Assembly: GCA_030836705.1 (NCBI GenBank)
Contig: JAUPLZ010000179.1
Span: forward strand, 1-5,328
Direction: 5' to 3'
DNA from: Campylobacterota bacterium
GTDB lineage: Bacteria; Campylobacterota; Campylobacteria; Campylobacterales; SZUA-545
Length of the DNA stretch: 5,328 bases
The position numbers and the translations under genes were made by a program. Below, piece after piece: positions 1-5,328 of this stretch. The notes under the pieces are model-generated. The model was not told where the DNA came from, ran no database searches, and saw nothing but the letters and a program-made list of their open reading frames with translations. Position 1 is the stretch's first letter. Each line of letters begins with the position of its first letter.

Positions 1-2
1 AA

Positions 3-152
3 AAATGGCTACTGCGCTCAAAGTGTGCCCAAAAATGTCAGTTACTTTGTGAGAAATTCCACTCTTTCATGATTCAAATTCAGAAATTGCGTTTATTGTT
101 AGAATTGGCGTTAGAATTAGTTTTACTTTTATTGCATGACTCTAAAGTTTGA
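3..152 (+). CDS. Possible 3' end of an upstream ORF, or a 27-aa leucine-rich peptide
   Basis: One frame is open from the left edge for 49 codons to a TGA at 150-152. Its only ATG is at 69-71 and would give a 27-residue peptide beginning MIQIQKLRLLLE. The second half is very leucine-rich (RLLLELALELVLLLL, then HDSKV), so it could be a C-terminal amphipathic or membrane-associated helix, or a short hydrophobic peptide. No ribosome-binding site lies at a proper distance before the ATG, which favours the tail of a gene cut by the window edge over a free-standing peptide. I recognise no family. A frame this long can arise by chance in AT-rich DNA, and the other two + frames are also open at the left edge (to 72 and to 52). 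Treat this as weak. Confidence 0.22.
   Translation, partial: KWLLRSKCAQKCQLLCEKFHSFMIQIQKLRLLLELALELVLLLLHDSKV
98..121 (+). repeat. 12-bp tandem direct repeat, two copies
   Basis: GTTAGAATTGGC (98-109) is followed directly by GTTAGAATTAGT (110-121), matching at 10 of 12 positions. The period is a multiple of three. In the leucine-rich frame it produces the repeated pattern LELALEL, so it may be an in-frame duplication rather than a regulatory repeat. No third clear copy follows. Confidence 0.6.
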
Positions 153-181
153 ATATTGAACTGAAAATGCGAATGAATTAA

Positions 182-188
182 AGGAAAG
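182..188 (+). promoter_or_regulatory. Shine-Dalgarno for the 35-aa small ORF
   Basis: AGGAAAG stands just before the ATG at 192, with about six bases between AGGA and the start. The identical heptamer precedes the HEPN gene at 284-290. This is the main evidence that the small ORF is translated. Confidence 0.6.
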
Positions 189-191
189 TTT

Positions 192-299
192 ATGATAATC
201 TCAAAGAGTTTCAACTCTAGGTTGATGCAGCCAAATATCTTGAACGATTTGGCACCCTTTGAGGAGTACCCCCATTATACAATAGGAAAGCTTAAATGA
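192..299 (+). CDS. 35-residue small protein coupled to the HEPN gene (unknown function)
   Basis: The ATG at 192 follows a good AGGAAAG ribosome-binding site. An in-frame TGA at 174-176 rules out a longer upstream start. The frame gives 35 residues, beginning MIISKSFNSRLMQ and ending YPHYTIGKLK, and stops at TGA 297-299. That stop overlaps the ATG of the HEPN gene (296-298) as ATGA, the usual arrangement for translational coupling. The peptide is mixed polar and hydrophobic with a small acidic patch (PFEEY) and a basic tail. It has no signal peptide, membrane segment or domain I can name. Its position directly before a probable RNase toxin suggests a peptide antitoxin or a leader peptide that sets HEPN translation; both are inference. 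The same DNA contains three short inverted repeats, so the RNA may matter as much as the peptide. Confidence 0.5.
   Translation: MIISKSFNSRLMQPNILNDLAPFEEYPHYTIGKLK
205..253 (+). other. Cluster of inverted repeats: possible structured leader RNA
   Basis: Three perfect inverted repeats lie within 49 bases. AGAGTT (205-210) pairs with AACTCT (213-218). TCAAC (211-215) pairs with GTTGA (221-225). GCCAAAT (230-236) pairs with ATTTGGC (247-253) around a ten-base loop. The first two share bases and exclude each other, as in switchable leaders. No T-run follows the third stem, so it does not look like an intrinsic terminator. The repeats lie inside the 35-codon ORF, so a translating ribosome would disrupt them. 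Whether they act as a leader switch, an antitoxin RNA or nothing cannot be decided from sequence alone. Confidence 0.35.
284..290 (+). promoter_or_regulatory. Shine-Dalgarno for the HEPN/Abi-like gene
   Basis: AGGAAAG ends five bases before the ATG at 296 and sits inside the last codons of the small ORF. Ribosomes finishing that ORF would therefore pass over this site just before re-initiating at the overlapping ATGA. It fixes the HEPN start, together with an in-frame TAA at 293-295. Confidence 0.65.
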
Positions 300-1039
300 A
301 TCATAAACATTTTAAACAAATCTTGTTAGCAAATAACATTATCCTAAGAACTATTACAGAAACAAAAATAGGATTAAAACTCATAGTTCAGAAAGAAAAA
401 TTTATACTTGAGGATAGTGTCAAAGCACTTAATAATAATAAAAAAATAGTGAAAGTTAGCGGTAAATACTCTATAGGTCAATACATACAAGAGATTATTA
501 ATATAACCAATCAATATTATCTATTGTATGTGCAGATCAGCCAATTTGAGGCATTTTTAAGAACTTTTATAAATCACAAGATGGTAAAAGTTTATGGTAA
601 TCAGTGGCATTTAGATGGCATAATGAGTGATTTAGATGATTTTCAAAAACAAGATATAAAAAGGTTAGACAAGCCCTCAAAGGCTTTAAATAGTATCTCA
701 TTTGGAACTCTGGAGTTGGTTTTTTTAAATGGTTCAAGATATGCAAATGTATTTGAATTATCTATCAAGAAAAATAAAATTTTGACCAGCGATGGAAAGC
801 CAAAATATAATAACAAGCAGCAGATAAAAGCTTTACTTTCAATAGTAAGAAATGCAAGAAATGACATTTGCCACCATAGAAGAATCGGAGAGAGTATCAA
901 ATCAAACTCAAAATATAATAAAAAGAATATGACAAGATCAGATGTATTAAATGCTCTTCATGATTTAAAGATACTTCTAGGATATGATGATACATTTGAT
1001 GTGCAAGCTATAGATTTAAAATACAATGAATTTAATTAA
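296..1039 (+). CDS. HEPN-domain, Abi-like protein (probable RNase toxin / abortive-infection effector)
   Basis: This 247-residue, lysine- and asparagine-rich cytoplasmic protein has no signal peptide or membrane segment. Near the C-terminus it carries VRNARNDICHHRRIG (about 184-198). R188-N-D-I-C-H193 is an R-x4-H motif, the catalytic signature of HEPN ribonucleases, and the surrounding 'RN..CHHRR' matches the conserved block of the Abi_2 (AbiD/AbiF-like) family. An earlier helix, ISQFEAFLRTFI (81-92), resembles the first conserved 'FE..LR..I' block of that family. HEPN proteins of this type usually cleave RNA metal-independently as dimers, halting infected cells. At 247 residues it is shorter than typical AbiD/AbiF proteins (about 300 or more) and lacks their usual N-terminal opening, so it is a divergent member. 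The start is secure: AGGAAAG at 284 and TAA immediately upstream in frame. It ends with tandem stops TAA TAG. It is coupled to the small ORF before it and lies 141 bases before the nuclease-helicase. A structural or catalytically inactive HEPN role remains possible. Confidence 0.68.
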   Translation: MNHKHFKQILLANNIILRTITETKIGLKLIVQKEKFILEDSVKALNNNKKIVKVSGKYSIGQYIQEIINITNQYYLLYVQISQFEAFLRTFINHKMVKVYGNQWHLDGIMSDLDDFQKQDIKRLDKPSKALNSISFGTLELVFLNGSRYANVFELSIKKNKILTSDGKPKYNNKQQIKALLSIVRNARNDICHHRRIGESIKSNSKYNKKNMTRSDVLNALHDLKILLGYDDTFDVQAIDLKYNEFN

Positions 1040-1180
1040 TAGTAATCAATGAACAAATTGACGGTAAGAGCATGGATATCGCACATTTCTCTAAGATCTG
1101 ATGAGATATAATCTAGCGATTAACTGTGAGAGCAAAAGGTGATTAGTGAGTTCAAAATTTTTTACAAATAGAAATAGCAA
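1040..1180. other. Intergenic gap between HEPN and nuclease-helicase genes
   Basis: These 141 bases hold no supportable gene and no GC-rich hairpin followed by a T-run, so transcription from the HEPN gene could continue into the helicase. They contain a TATAAT box (1107-1112) and an AAAATTTTTT tract (1155-1164). The short frames present (for example 1049-1111 with 20 codons and 1101-1142 with 13) lack ribosome-binding sites. Confidence 0.6.
1107..1112 (+). promoter_or_regulatory. Candidate -10 box (TATAAT) for the nuclease-helicase operon
   Basis: A perfect TATAAT lies 68 bases before the ATG at 1181, which would give a leader of about 60 bases. No TTGACA-like element stands at the correct distance; the upstream stretch is instead T-rich (ATTTCT at 1085-1090). 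Campylobacterota sigma-70 promoters often depend on the -10 box and lack a clear -35, so this is plausible. In AT-rich DNA a chance match is also possible. It would let the restriction genes be expressed independently of the HEPN gene. Confidence 0.38.
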
Positions 1181-4100
1181 ATGTTATTAGATAACGAAAA
1201 TGATTCACAAAAAGTATATCAATGGATAGAAAAAGAGGTTGAAACCAGCAATGGTTCCCTTGATATTATTACTGGCTATTTTACCATTGGAGCATTAGCA
1301 TACCTATCTACAATCACAAAAGATATAGACAAATATAGATTTATTCTTGGAGATATTGTTAGTACGGAACAATTGGAAAGTCATTCTATTAATCTACTTA
1401 ATGAAACTTTGGACATTCAAAGTTCTCTTGGGCTTAGTGATACGGCAAAAAAAGCAGTTGATTTTTTGGAACAAATAAAAGTAGAAACTAAGACACTTGA
1501 ACCTAATTTTTGTCACGCCAAAACTTATATATTTAACAGTAATCAAAAAGGCATATATAATTATTTTATAACTGGCAGTTCAAATCTTACAGAGGCTGGG
1601 TTTGGTTTAAAACCATCAAGTAACATAGAGTTAAACATAGCAGAAACTGGTGATAATGACCAGCATAAAGCACTAAAAGTTTGGTTCGAAAATCTTTGGA
1701 ATAGCAAAAAAGCTCATTTTGAAAAAACAATAGAAATAAAAAACAATAAAGCAATCAAAAAAGATTTCAAACAATATCTCATAGATGAGATTTGTAAAAT
1801 TTTCAAAGAATACACACCCAAAGAGATTTACTATAAAATTTTATTTGAGATGTTTAACGCAGATATAGATATTGATAACCCTATTCTCTTAAAAGAGATA
1901 GGAAAATTAGAGAATACATTAATATATAAAAATCTCTATGAATTTCAACAAAAAGGTGTTATTAGCCTTATCAAAATGCTAGAGGCTTATGGTGGTGCTA
2001 TTTTAGCTGACGCAGTAGGACTTGGTAAAACTTGGAGTGCTTTGGCAGTCATTAAGTATTATGAGCTACAAGGCAGGGAAACGGTATTGTTGTGTCCAAA
2101 AAAACTTGAATACAATTGGACTCGCTATCAAAAGAGAAAACAATCTATGTTTGAAAATGATAATTTTGATTATGTAGTAAGATTTCATACTGATTTATTT
2201 AATGAAAGGCTATCTAAAGATGATGCCAATCTCTCCTATTTTCAAAATGATAAACCAAAATTAATCGTTATTGATGAAAGCCATAATTTACGCAATGATA
2301 AATCAAGTAGATACAAGTTTTTAATTGAAGAAATATTAGCAAAAAATCCAAACATTAAAGTCTTATTACTTTCCGCTACTCCTATCAACAACTCTTTAAA
2401 AGATGTAAGAAATCAATTTAGTTTAATGGTTAAAGGTTTTGATGACGGGTTTAACGAAACTCTTGGTATCAAAAGTTTAAATAGTTTGTTTCAAAGATCG
2501 CAAGCGTCTTTTGTGAAATGGTCAGAAGATGAAAGCAAAGGTGTTTCTGATTTATTGGAAGCTTTGCCAAAAAACTTCAATACACTCATAGACAGATTGG
2601 TCATTGCGCGTACTAGAAAACAGATACAAAAATATACTCCGGATATGCACTTCCCCAAAAAGGAGACACCGCAGCATATCTATATTACTCCAGAAAATAT
2701 AGGAGATATAAAATCATTTGATGACCTTATAAAAGCATTGCCACCAAAGCTTACAGCTTATAAACCAGCATATTATTTGGGCAAAATAGAACAGGATGTT
2801 ACCAAAGATGAAGCCCAAAGAGACAAGGCATTGGTAGGTTTAATGTATATGCTATTGATAAAAAGATTTGAATCATCTTGGAAATCTCTATATGATACCA
2901 TTCTCAGAGTACAGAAATATCATCAGGATATATTTAATGCAGTAGAACAATATGCAATAAATCAAAAAGATTCAGATATAAACCTAGAAGATAATTACTT
3001 GGAGGATGAGATAGACGATGAGATAGGTATCGGCAAAAGAGATATTAAAATTTCGCAGATCGAAGCTTGTGGTAAATTAAAAGAATTTAGAGATGATTTA
3101 TGTTTTGATGTGGAAGCACTCAATAAATTAATAGTGAATCTTGAGATATTTAAAGACCGAATAGGTCAAGAAGGTGGCGATTCATCTTGTGATACAAAGT
3201 TAGAAAAACTTTTAGAGCTCATAAAAGACAAACAAAAACAACCAAACAAAAAAATGATAATATTTACAGCCTACACTGATACGGCAGAATATTTATATAA
3301 TGAGCTCATCAAAAGAGGAATAAATAAAATTGCACTTGTTCATGGGCAAACAAAAGATTATGAAGATGTACTTGAGAGGTTTGCTCCATATACAAAACTT
3401 TTCAAAGAAAAGATATATGAAGATTTTGATGGCAAAGATTATCATGAGTGGCTCGAGTGGATCAAAACCAATGATAAAGCATCACAAAAGCTATTGGATA
3501 ACCCCATAGAGATACTTATAGCTACAGATGTACTTAGCGAAGGGCAAAACCTTCAGGATGCTGATATGGTGGTCAATTATGATATCCATTGGAATCCCGT
3601 GAGAATTATTCAAAGGCTGGGTAGGATAGATAGATTGGGCTCTCCTAATGATAAAATCCAAAGTGTAAACTTCTGGCCATCTCAAAACATAGATGATTAT
3701 TTGGGTCTTCAAAATAGAGTAAATGAAAAGATAAAGATGATGACTACTCTTGGCACAGAAACACTAGATGATATCAAAAATGAAGAGATAGAACTCATCG
3801 GGGAGCACAAACTACTCAAACAGTTTGAAAATAGTATAGATGATATAGAGGCCGGTGCCCAAACTTTTGGATTTGACGATCTATCCCTAGAGCAATTTAG
3901 ACAAGATTTATTTGGAGAGCTTAGAAGAAACCAGCAGTATTATGATGGTATGCCAAAAGGCATATATAGTGGATTTGTCAAAGATGATTCAAACCTCACA
4001 GATAGAGAACTAGTAGCATTGCTTTATAATAGAGTAAATGGTCTGTATGAGCTTATTTATATTGACAAAAATGGACAAAAAATCATGCAAGCTACAGAAG

Positions 4101-4375
4101 AGATACTGGAGCTGCTCAAATTCAATCAAGATAAGCCTAGAGACAATGATGGACTTAGAGATATAAGCTCAAATGACAAAAATGCTATTAGTTCCATGCA
4201 GCAAATGATAATGTCATGGGCAAAACCACTTACTAAAGATAAATCAAATGATTTACTCAAGGGTTTGATGGGTGGAGACAGACAAGCTATAGAGAGAAGC
4301 AAACAAGATACTGCGATAGAAGATGAATTTGACATAGAAAACTATGATTTGATAGCTTGGATGGTACTTAAATGA
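1181..4375 (+). CDS. PLD-nuclease / SNF2-type SF2 helicase fusion (restriction translocase-nuclease)
   Basis: The 1064-residue protein has two catalytic parts. Residues 1-175 form a PLD-like nuclease domain: H112-A-K114, then TGSSN (131-135) and E150, the His-Lys-Asn-Glu set used by PLD-type nucleases such as BfiI; the Asp of the textbook HxKx4D motif is N119. From about 250 an SF2 helicase follows: Q-like LYEFQQ (252-257), Walker A AVGLGKT (278-284), motif Ia LLCPKKLEYNW, DESH (365-368), SAT (398-400), then a long insert with an acidic patch near 597-615. Lobe 2 has IIFTAYTD (693-700), ATDVLSEGQNLQ (781-792) and QRLGRIDRLG (811-820), typical of SNF2/RapA enzymes. Residues 870-1064 have no recognised domain. 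The likely role is ATP-driven movement on DNA and cutting of unmodified invading DNA with the adjacent methyltransferase. An in-frame TAG at 1175-1177 makes ATG 1181 the first start, though its ribosome-binding site is weak. All helicase motifs are intact. The stop overlaps the next gene by ATGA. Confidence 0.88.
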   Translation: MLLDNENDSQKVYQWIEKEVETSNGSLDIITGYFTIGALAYLSTITKDIDKYRFILGDIVSTEQLESHSINLLNETLDIQSSLGLSDTAKKAVDFLEQIKVETKTLEPNFCHAKTYIFNSNQKGIYNYFITGSSNLTEAGFGLKPSSNIELNIAETGDNDQHKALKVWFENLWNSKKAHFEKTIEIKNNKAIKKDFKQYLIDEICKIFKEYTPKEIYYKILFEMFNADIDIDNPILLKEIGKLENTLIYKNLYEFQQKGVISLIKMLEAYGGAILADAVGLGKTWSALAVIKYYELQGRETVLLCPKKLEYNWTRYQKRKQSMFENDNFDYVVRFHTDLFNERLSKDDANLSYFQNDKPKLIVIDESHNLRNDKSSRYKFLIEEILAKNPNIKVLLLSATPINNSLKDVRNQFSLMVKGFDDGFNETLGIKSLNSLFQRSQASFVKWSEDESKGVSDLLEALPKNFNTLIDRLVIARTRKQIQKYTPDMHFPKKETPQHIYITPENIGDIKSFDDLIKALPPKLTAYKPAYYLGKIEQDVTKDEAQRDKALVGLMYMLLIKRFESSWKSLYDTILRVQKYHQDIFNAVEQYAINQKDSDINLEDNYLEDEIDDEIGIGKRDIKISQIEACGKLKEFRDDLCFDVEALNKLIVNLEIFKDRIGQEGGDSSCDTKLEKLLELIKDKQKQPNKKMIIFTAYTDTAEYLYNELIKRGINKIALVHGQTKDYEDVLERFAPYTKLFKEKIYEDFDGKDYHEWLEWIKTNDKASQKLLDNPIEILIATDVLSEGQNLQDADMVVNYDIHWNPVRIIQRLGRIDRLGSPNDKIQSVNFWPSQNIDDYLGLQNRVNEKIKMMTTLGTETLDDIKNEEIELIGEHKLLKQFENSIDDIEAGAQTFGFDDLSLEQFRQDLFGELRRNQQYYDGMPKGIYSGFVKDDSNLTDRELVALLYNRVNGLYELIYIDKNGQKIMQATEEILELLKFNQDKPRDNDGLRDISSNDKNAISSMQQMIMSWAKPLTKDKSNDLLKGLMGGDRQAIERSKQDTAIEDEFDIENYDLIAWMVLK

Positions 4376-5328
4376 GAAATAATATGAGACAGATAATACA
4401 AAATTTTAAAACCGGTAGTTTTTATGAAAATGGGATAGAGCTTTTTGAATCTCTCGGAGTTCCTCTGAACAAATCGATAACAGAAGCTATAGAGCTAAGC
4501 AATATTTTTGATAAACAAAAAAGCTTCGATATTATAAAAACTGCATACATGATAGGACAAGTTGATGACAGTATATTTTCAAAGATTCAAACAGAAATAA
4601 ATTTGCAAACTGGCAAATATGATGGAATGCTCATTTTTGGACTTGAGCTCAACAAACCACATCCTACTAGGGAAGAGCTGTCTAATATCTCAAGGATTTT
4701 TAACCAAAAATTCAAATATTTACCTATTGTCATACTTTTTAAGTACAATAATAGACTTTCACTTTCAAGCACTCAAAGATTGGATTATAAAATCGAAAGA
4801 GATGGCGATAAAATAGGGAAAGTATCGATTTTAAGGGATATTGATATAGAAAATCCTCACCGTGGGCACATTGAAATATTAAATGAACTACAAATTACAA
4901 AAGATATTGATAACTATGAAAAACTTTATAGCTATTGGTGGAGAGTTTTTGATTTATCAATTTTAAATGAAAAATTCTATAACGAAATATCTACTTGGTA
5001 TAATTATGCAATCACAAAAATCAAACTTCCACTAAAGCCAGACTATTTCAAAGACGATAAAGAAAATGTTAAAAACTTTACAGTTAGGCTTTTGTCAAGA
5101 CTTCTTTTTGTTTGGTTTTTAAAAGAAAAAAAACTTGTAAGTGACGATTTGCTTGAAATTACAGATTATGAGTTTAGTCCAAAAAAATTATTTGGCAATG
5201 AATCTGACAAAGATTTTATGAGTCAAAACTATTACTACAGAAGTATATTGCAAAATGTATTTTTTGCTTCACTAAATACACCAATTGATTCCAAAAGAAA
5301 ATATTTTGGTAAAAAATATCTGCCAAGA
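4372..5328 (+). CDS. Eco57I-type adenine-N6 DNA methyltransferase / RM protein, N-terminal part (cut by window end)
   Basis: The frame is open from ATG 4372 to the last base: 319 codons with no stop, so the gene continues beyond the window. The ATG overlaps the helicase stop (ATGA); a second ATG at 4384 is an alternative start. The visible part lies before the catalytic SAM-binding and NPPY/F motifs. It resembles, from memory of the family, the N-terminus of large (about 1,000-1,300 residue) Eco57I-type restriction-modification methylases. Supporting segments are the alpha/beta region YDGMLIFGLELN (83-94) with YLPIVILFKY (116-125), GKVSILRDIDIENPHRGHIEIL (about 149-170), the helix NFTVRLLSRLLFVWFLKEKKLV (about 235-256) and YYRSILQNVFFASLNTPI (about 288-305). 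The alpha/beta region looks like a PD-(D/E)xK fold but shows E92-L-N-K rather than ExK, so it may be inactive, leaving cleavage to the partner's PLD domain. Expected role: methylating host DNA at a specific site and directing the helicase-nuclease to unmodified sites. Translational coupling fits a fixed ratio between the two proteins. Confidence 0.75.
   Translation, partial: MRNNMRQIIQNFKTGSFYENGIELFESLGVPLNKSITEAIELSNIFDKQKSFDIIKTAYMIGQVDDSIFSKIQTEINLQTGKYDGMLIFGLELNKPHPTREELSNISRIFNQKFKYLPIVILFKYNNRLSLSSTQRLDYKIERDGDKIGKVSILRDIDIENPHRGHIEILNELQITKDIDNYEKLYSYWWRVFDLSILNEKFYNEISTWYNYAITKIKLPLKPDYFKDDKENVKNFTVRLLSRLLFVWFLKEKKLVSDDLLEITDYEFSPKKLFGNESDKDFMSQNYYYRSILQNVFFASLNTPIDSKRKYFGKKYLPR

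Noticed and set aside
1..120. Loose 30-base periodicity (AAAAATG at 1 and 31; AGAAATT at 52 and 82), considered as CRISPR or type III antitoxin repeats
   Set aside because: Only short words recur and the units do not align over their length, so there is no repeat-spacer structure.
98..121. GTTAGAATT considered as an integron attC core
   Set aside because: The seventh base of GTTRRRY is not a pyrimidine and no matching RYYYAAC box pairs with it.
200..260. Hairpins considered as a tRNA or intrinsic terminator
   Set aside because: There is no cloverleaf or T-loop consensus, and no T-run follows the stems.
80..276. Minus-strand open frame of about 65 codons
   Set aside because: It has no ATG and no ribosome-binding site and is low in complexity; it lies antisense to the small ORF and leader.
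180..280. Minus-strand sequence resembling part of an XRE/HigA-type helix-turn-helix (SRYL..LHQPRVETL when one frameshift is allowed)
   Set aside because: It needs a frameshift, is followed at once by a stop, and lies antisense to the better supported 35-codon ORF. The match is short enough to be chance.
643..900. Minus-strand 85-codon ORF inside the HEPN gene
   Set aside because: It is a shadow of the HEPN coding frame with no ribosome-binding site or recognisable domain.
1049..1142. Short ORFs of 20 and 13 codons in the gap before the helicase
   Set aside because: Neither has a ribosome-binding site, neither is coupled to the helicase start, and both are short enough for chance.
3491..3712. 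Minus-strand ORF inside the helicase motif V-VI region
   Set aside because: It is antisense to highly conserved helicase motifs, so its openness follows from the sense codons.
4126..4335. Minus-strand 69-codon ORF at the helicase 3' end
   Set aside because: It is a serine/leucine-rich antisense shadow of the helicase C-terminus.
4587..4816. Small ORFs on both strands within the methylase region
   Set aside because: Both overlap the long open methylase frame, which has an ATGA coupling and family-like sequence; they are shadows visible because the true frame has no stop in the window.

Overview
This is an AT-rich window holding part of a host-defence island, with every gene on the + strand. 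Heavy use of AGA, ATA and TTA codons, A-rich ribosome-binding sites and a lone TATAAT-type -10 element fit a Campylobacterota (epsilonproteobacterial) genome such as a Sulfurimonas-, Sulfurovum-, Arcobacter- or Campylobacter-like organism. That assignment is an inference from composition and style; nothing in the window proves taxonomy.

Layout. Positions 1-191 hold no gene I can name: a leucine-rich reading frame enters from the left edge and stops at 152, and a 12-bp tandem repeat lies inside it. A 35-codon small ORF (192-299) has a good ribosome-binding site, and its stop overlaps the start of the next gene in an ATGA. That next gene (296-1039) encodes a 247-residue HEPN/Abi-like protein with an R-x4-H motif, a probable RNase toxin or abortive-infection effector. 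A 141-base gap (1040-1180) has a TATAAT box and no visible terminator. Positions 1181-4375 encode a 1064-residue fusion of a phospholipase-D-type nuclease domain and an SNF2/RapA-type SF2 helicase. A second ATGA overlap (4372-4375) leads into a large ORF that runs off the right edge. Its first 319 residues look like the N-terminus of an Eco57I-type adenine-N6 DNA methyltransferase/specificity protein.

Working model (inference). The PLD-helicase and the methyltransferase form a split restriction-modification system: methylation and target recognition on one polypeptide, ATP-driven translocation and cleavage on the other. This recalls single-chain type ISP enzymes and the helicase/adenine-methylase pairs of DISARM and BREX, without their other genes in view. 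The HEPN protein and its coupled small ORF would be a second layer that acts on RNA if the DNA-level barrier fails. The least described part is the 35-residue peptide plus inverted repeats directly in front of the HEPN gene. It could be a peptide antitoxin, a leader peptide controlling the toxin, or part of a structured antitoxin RNA.
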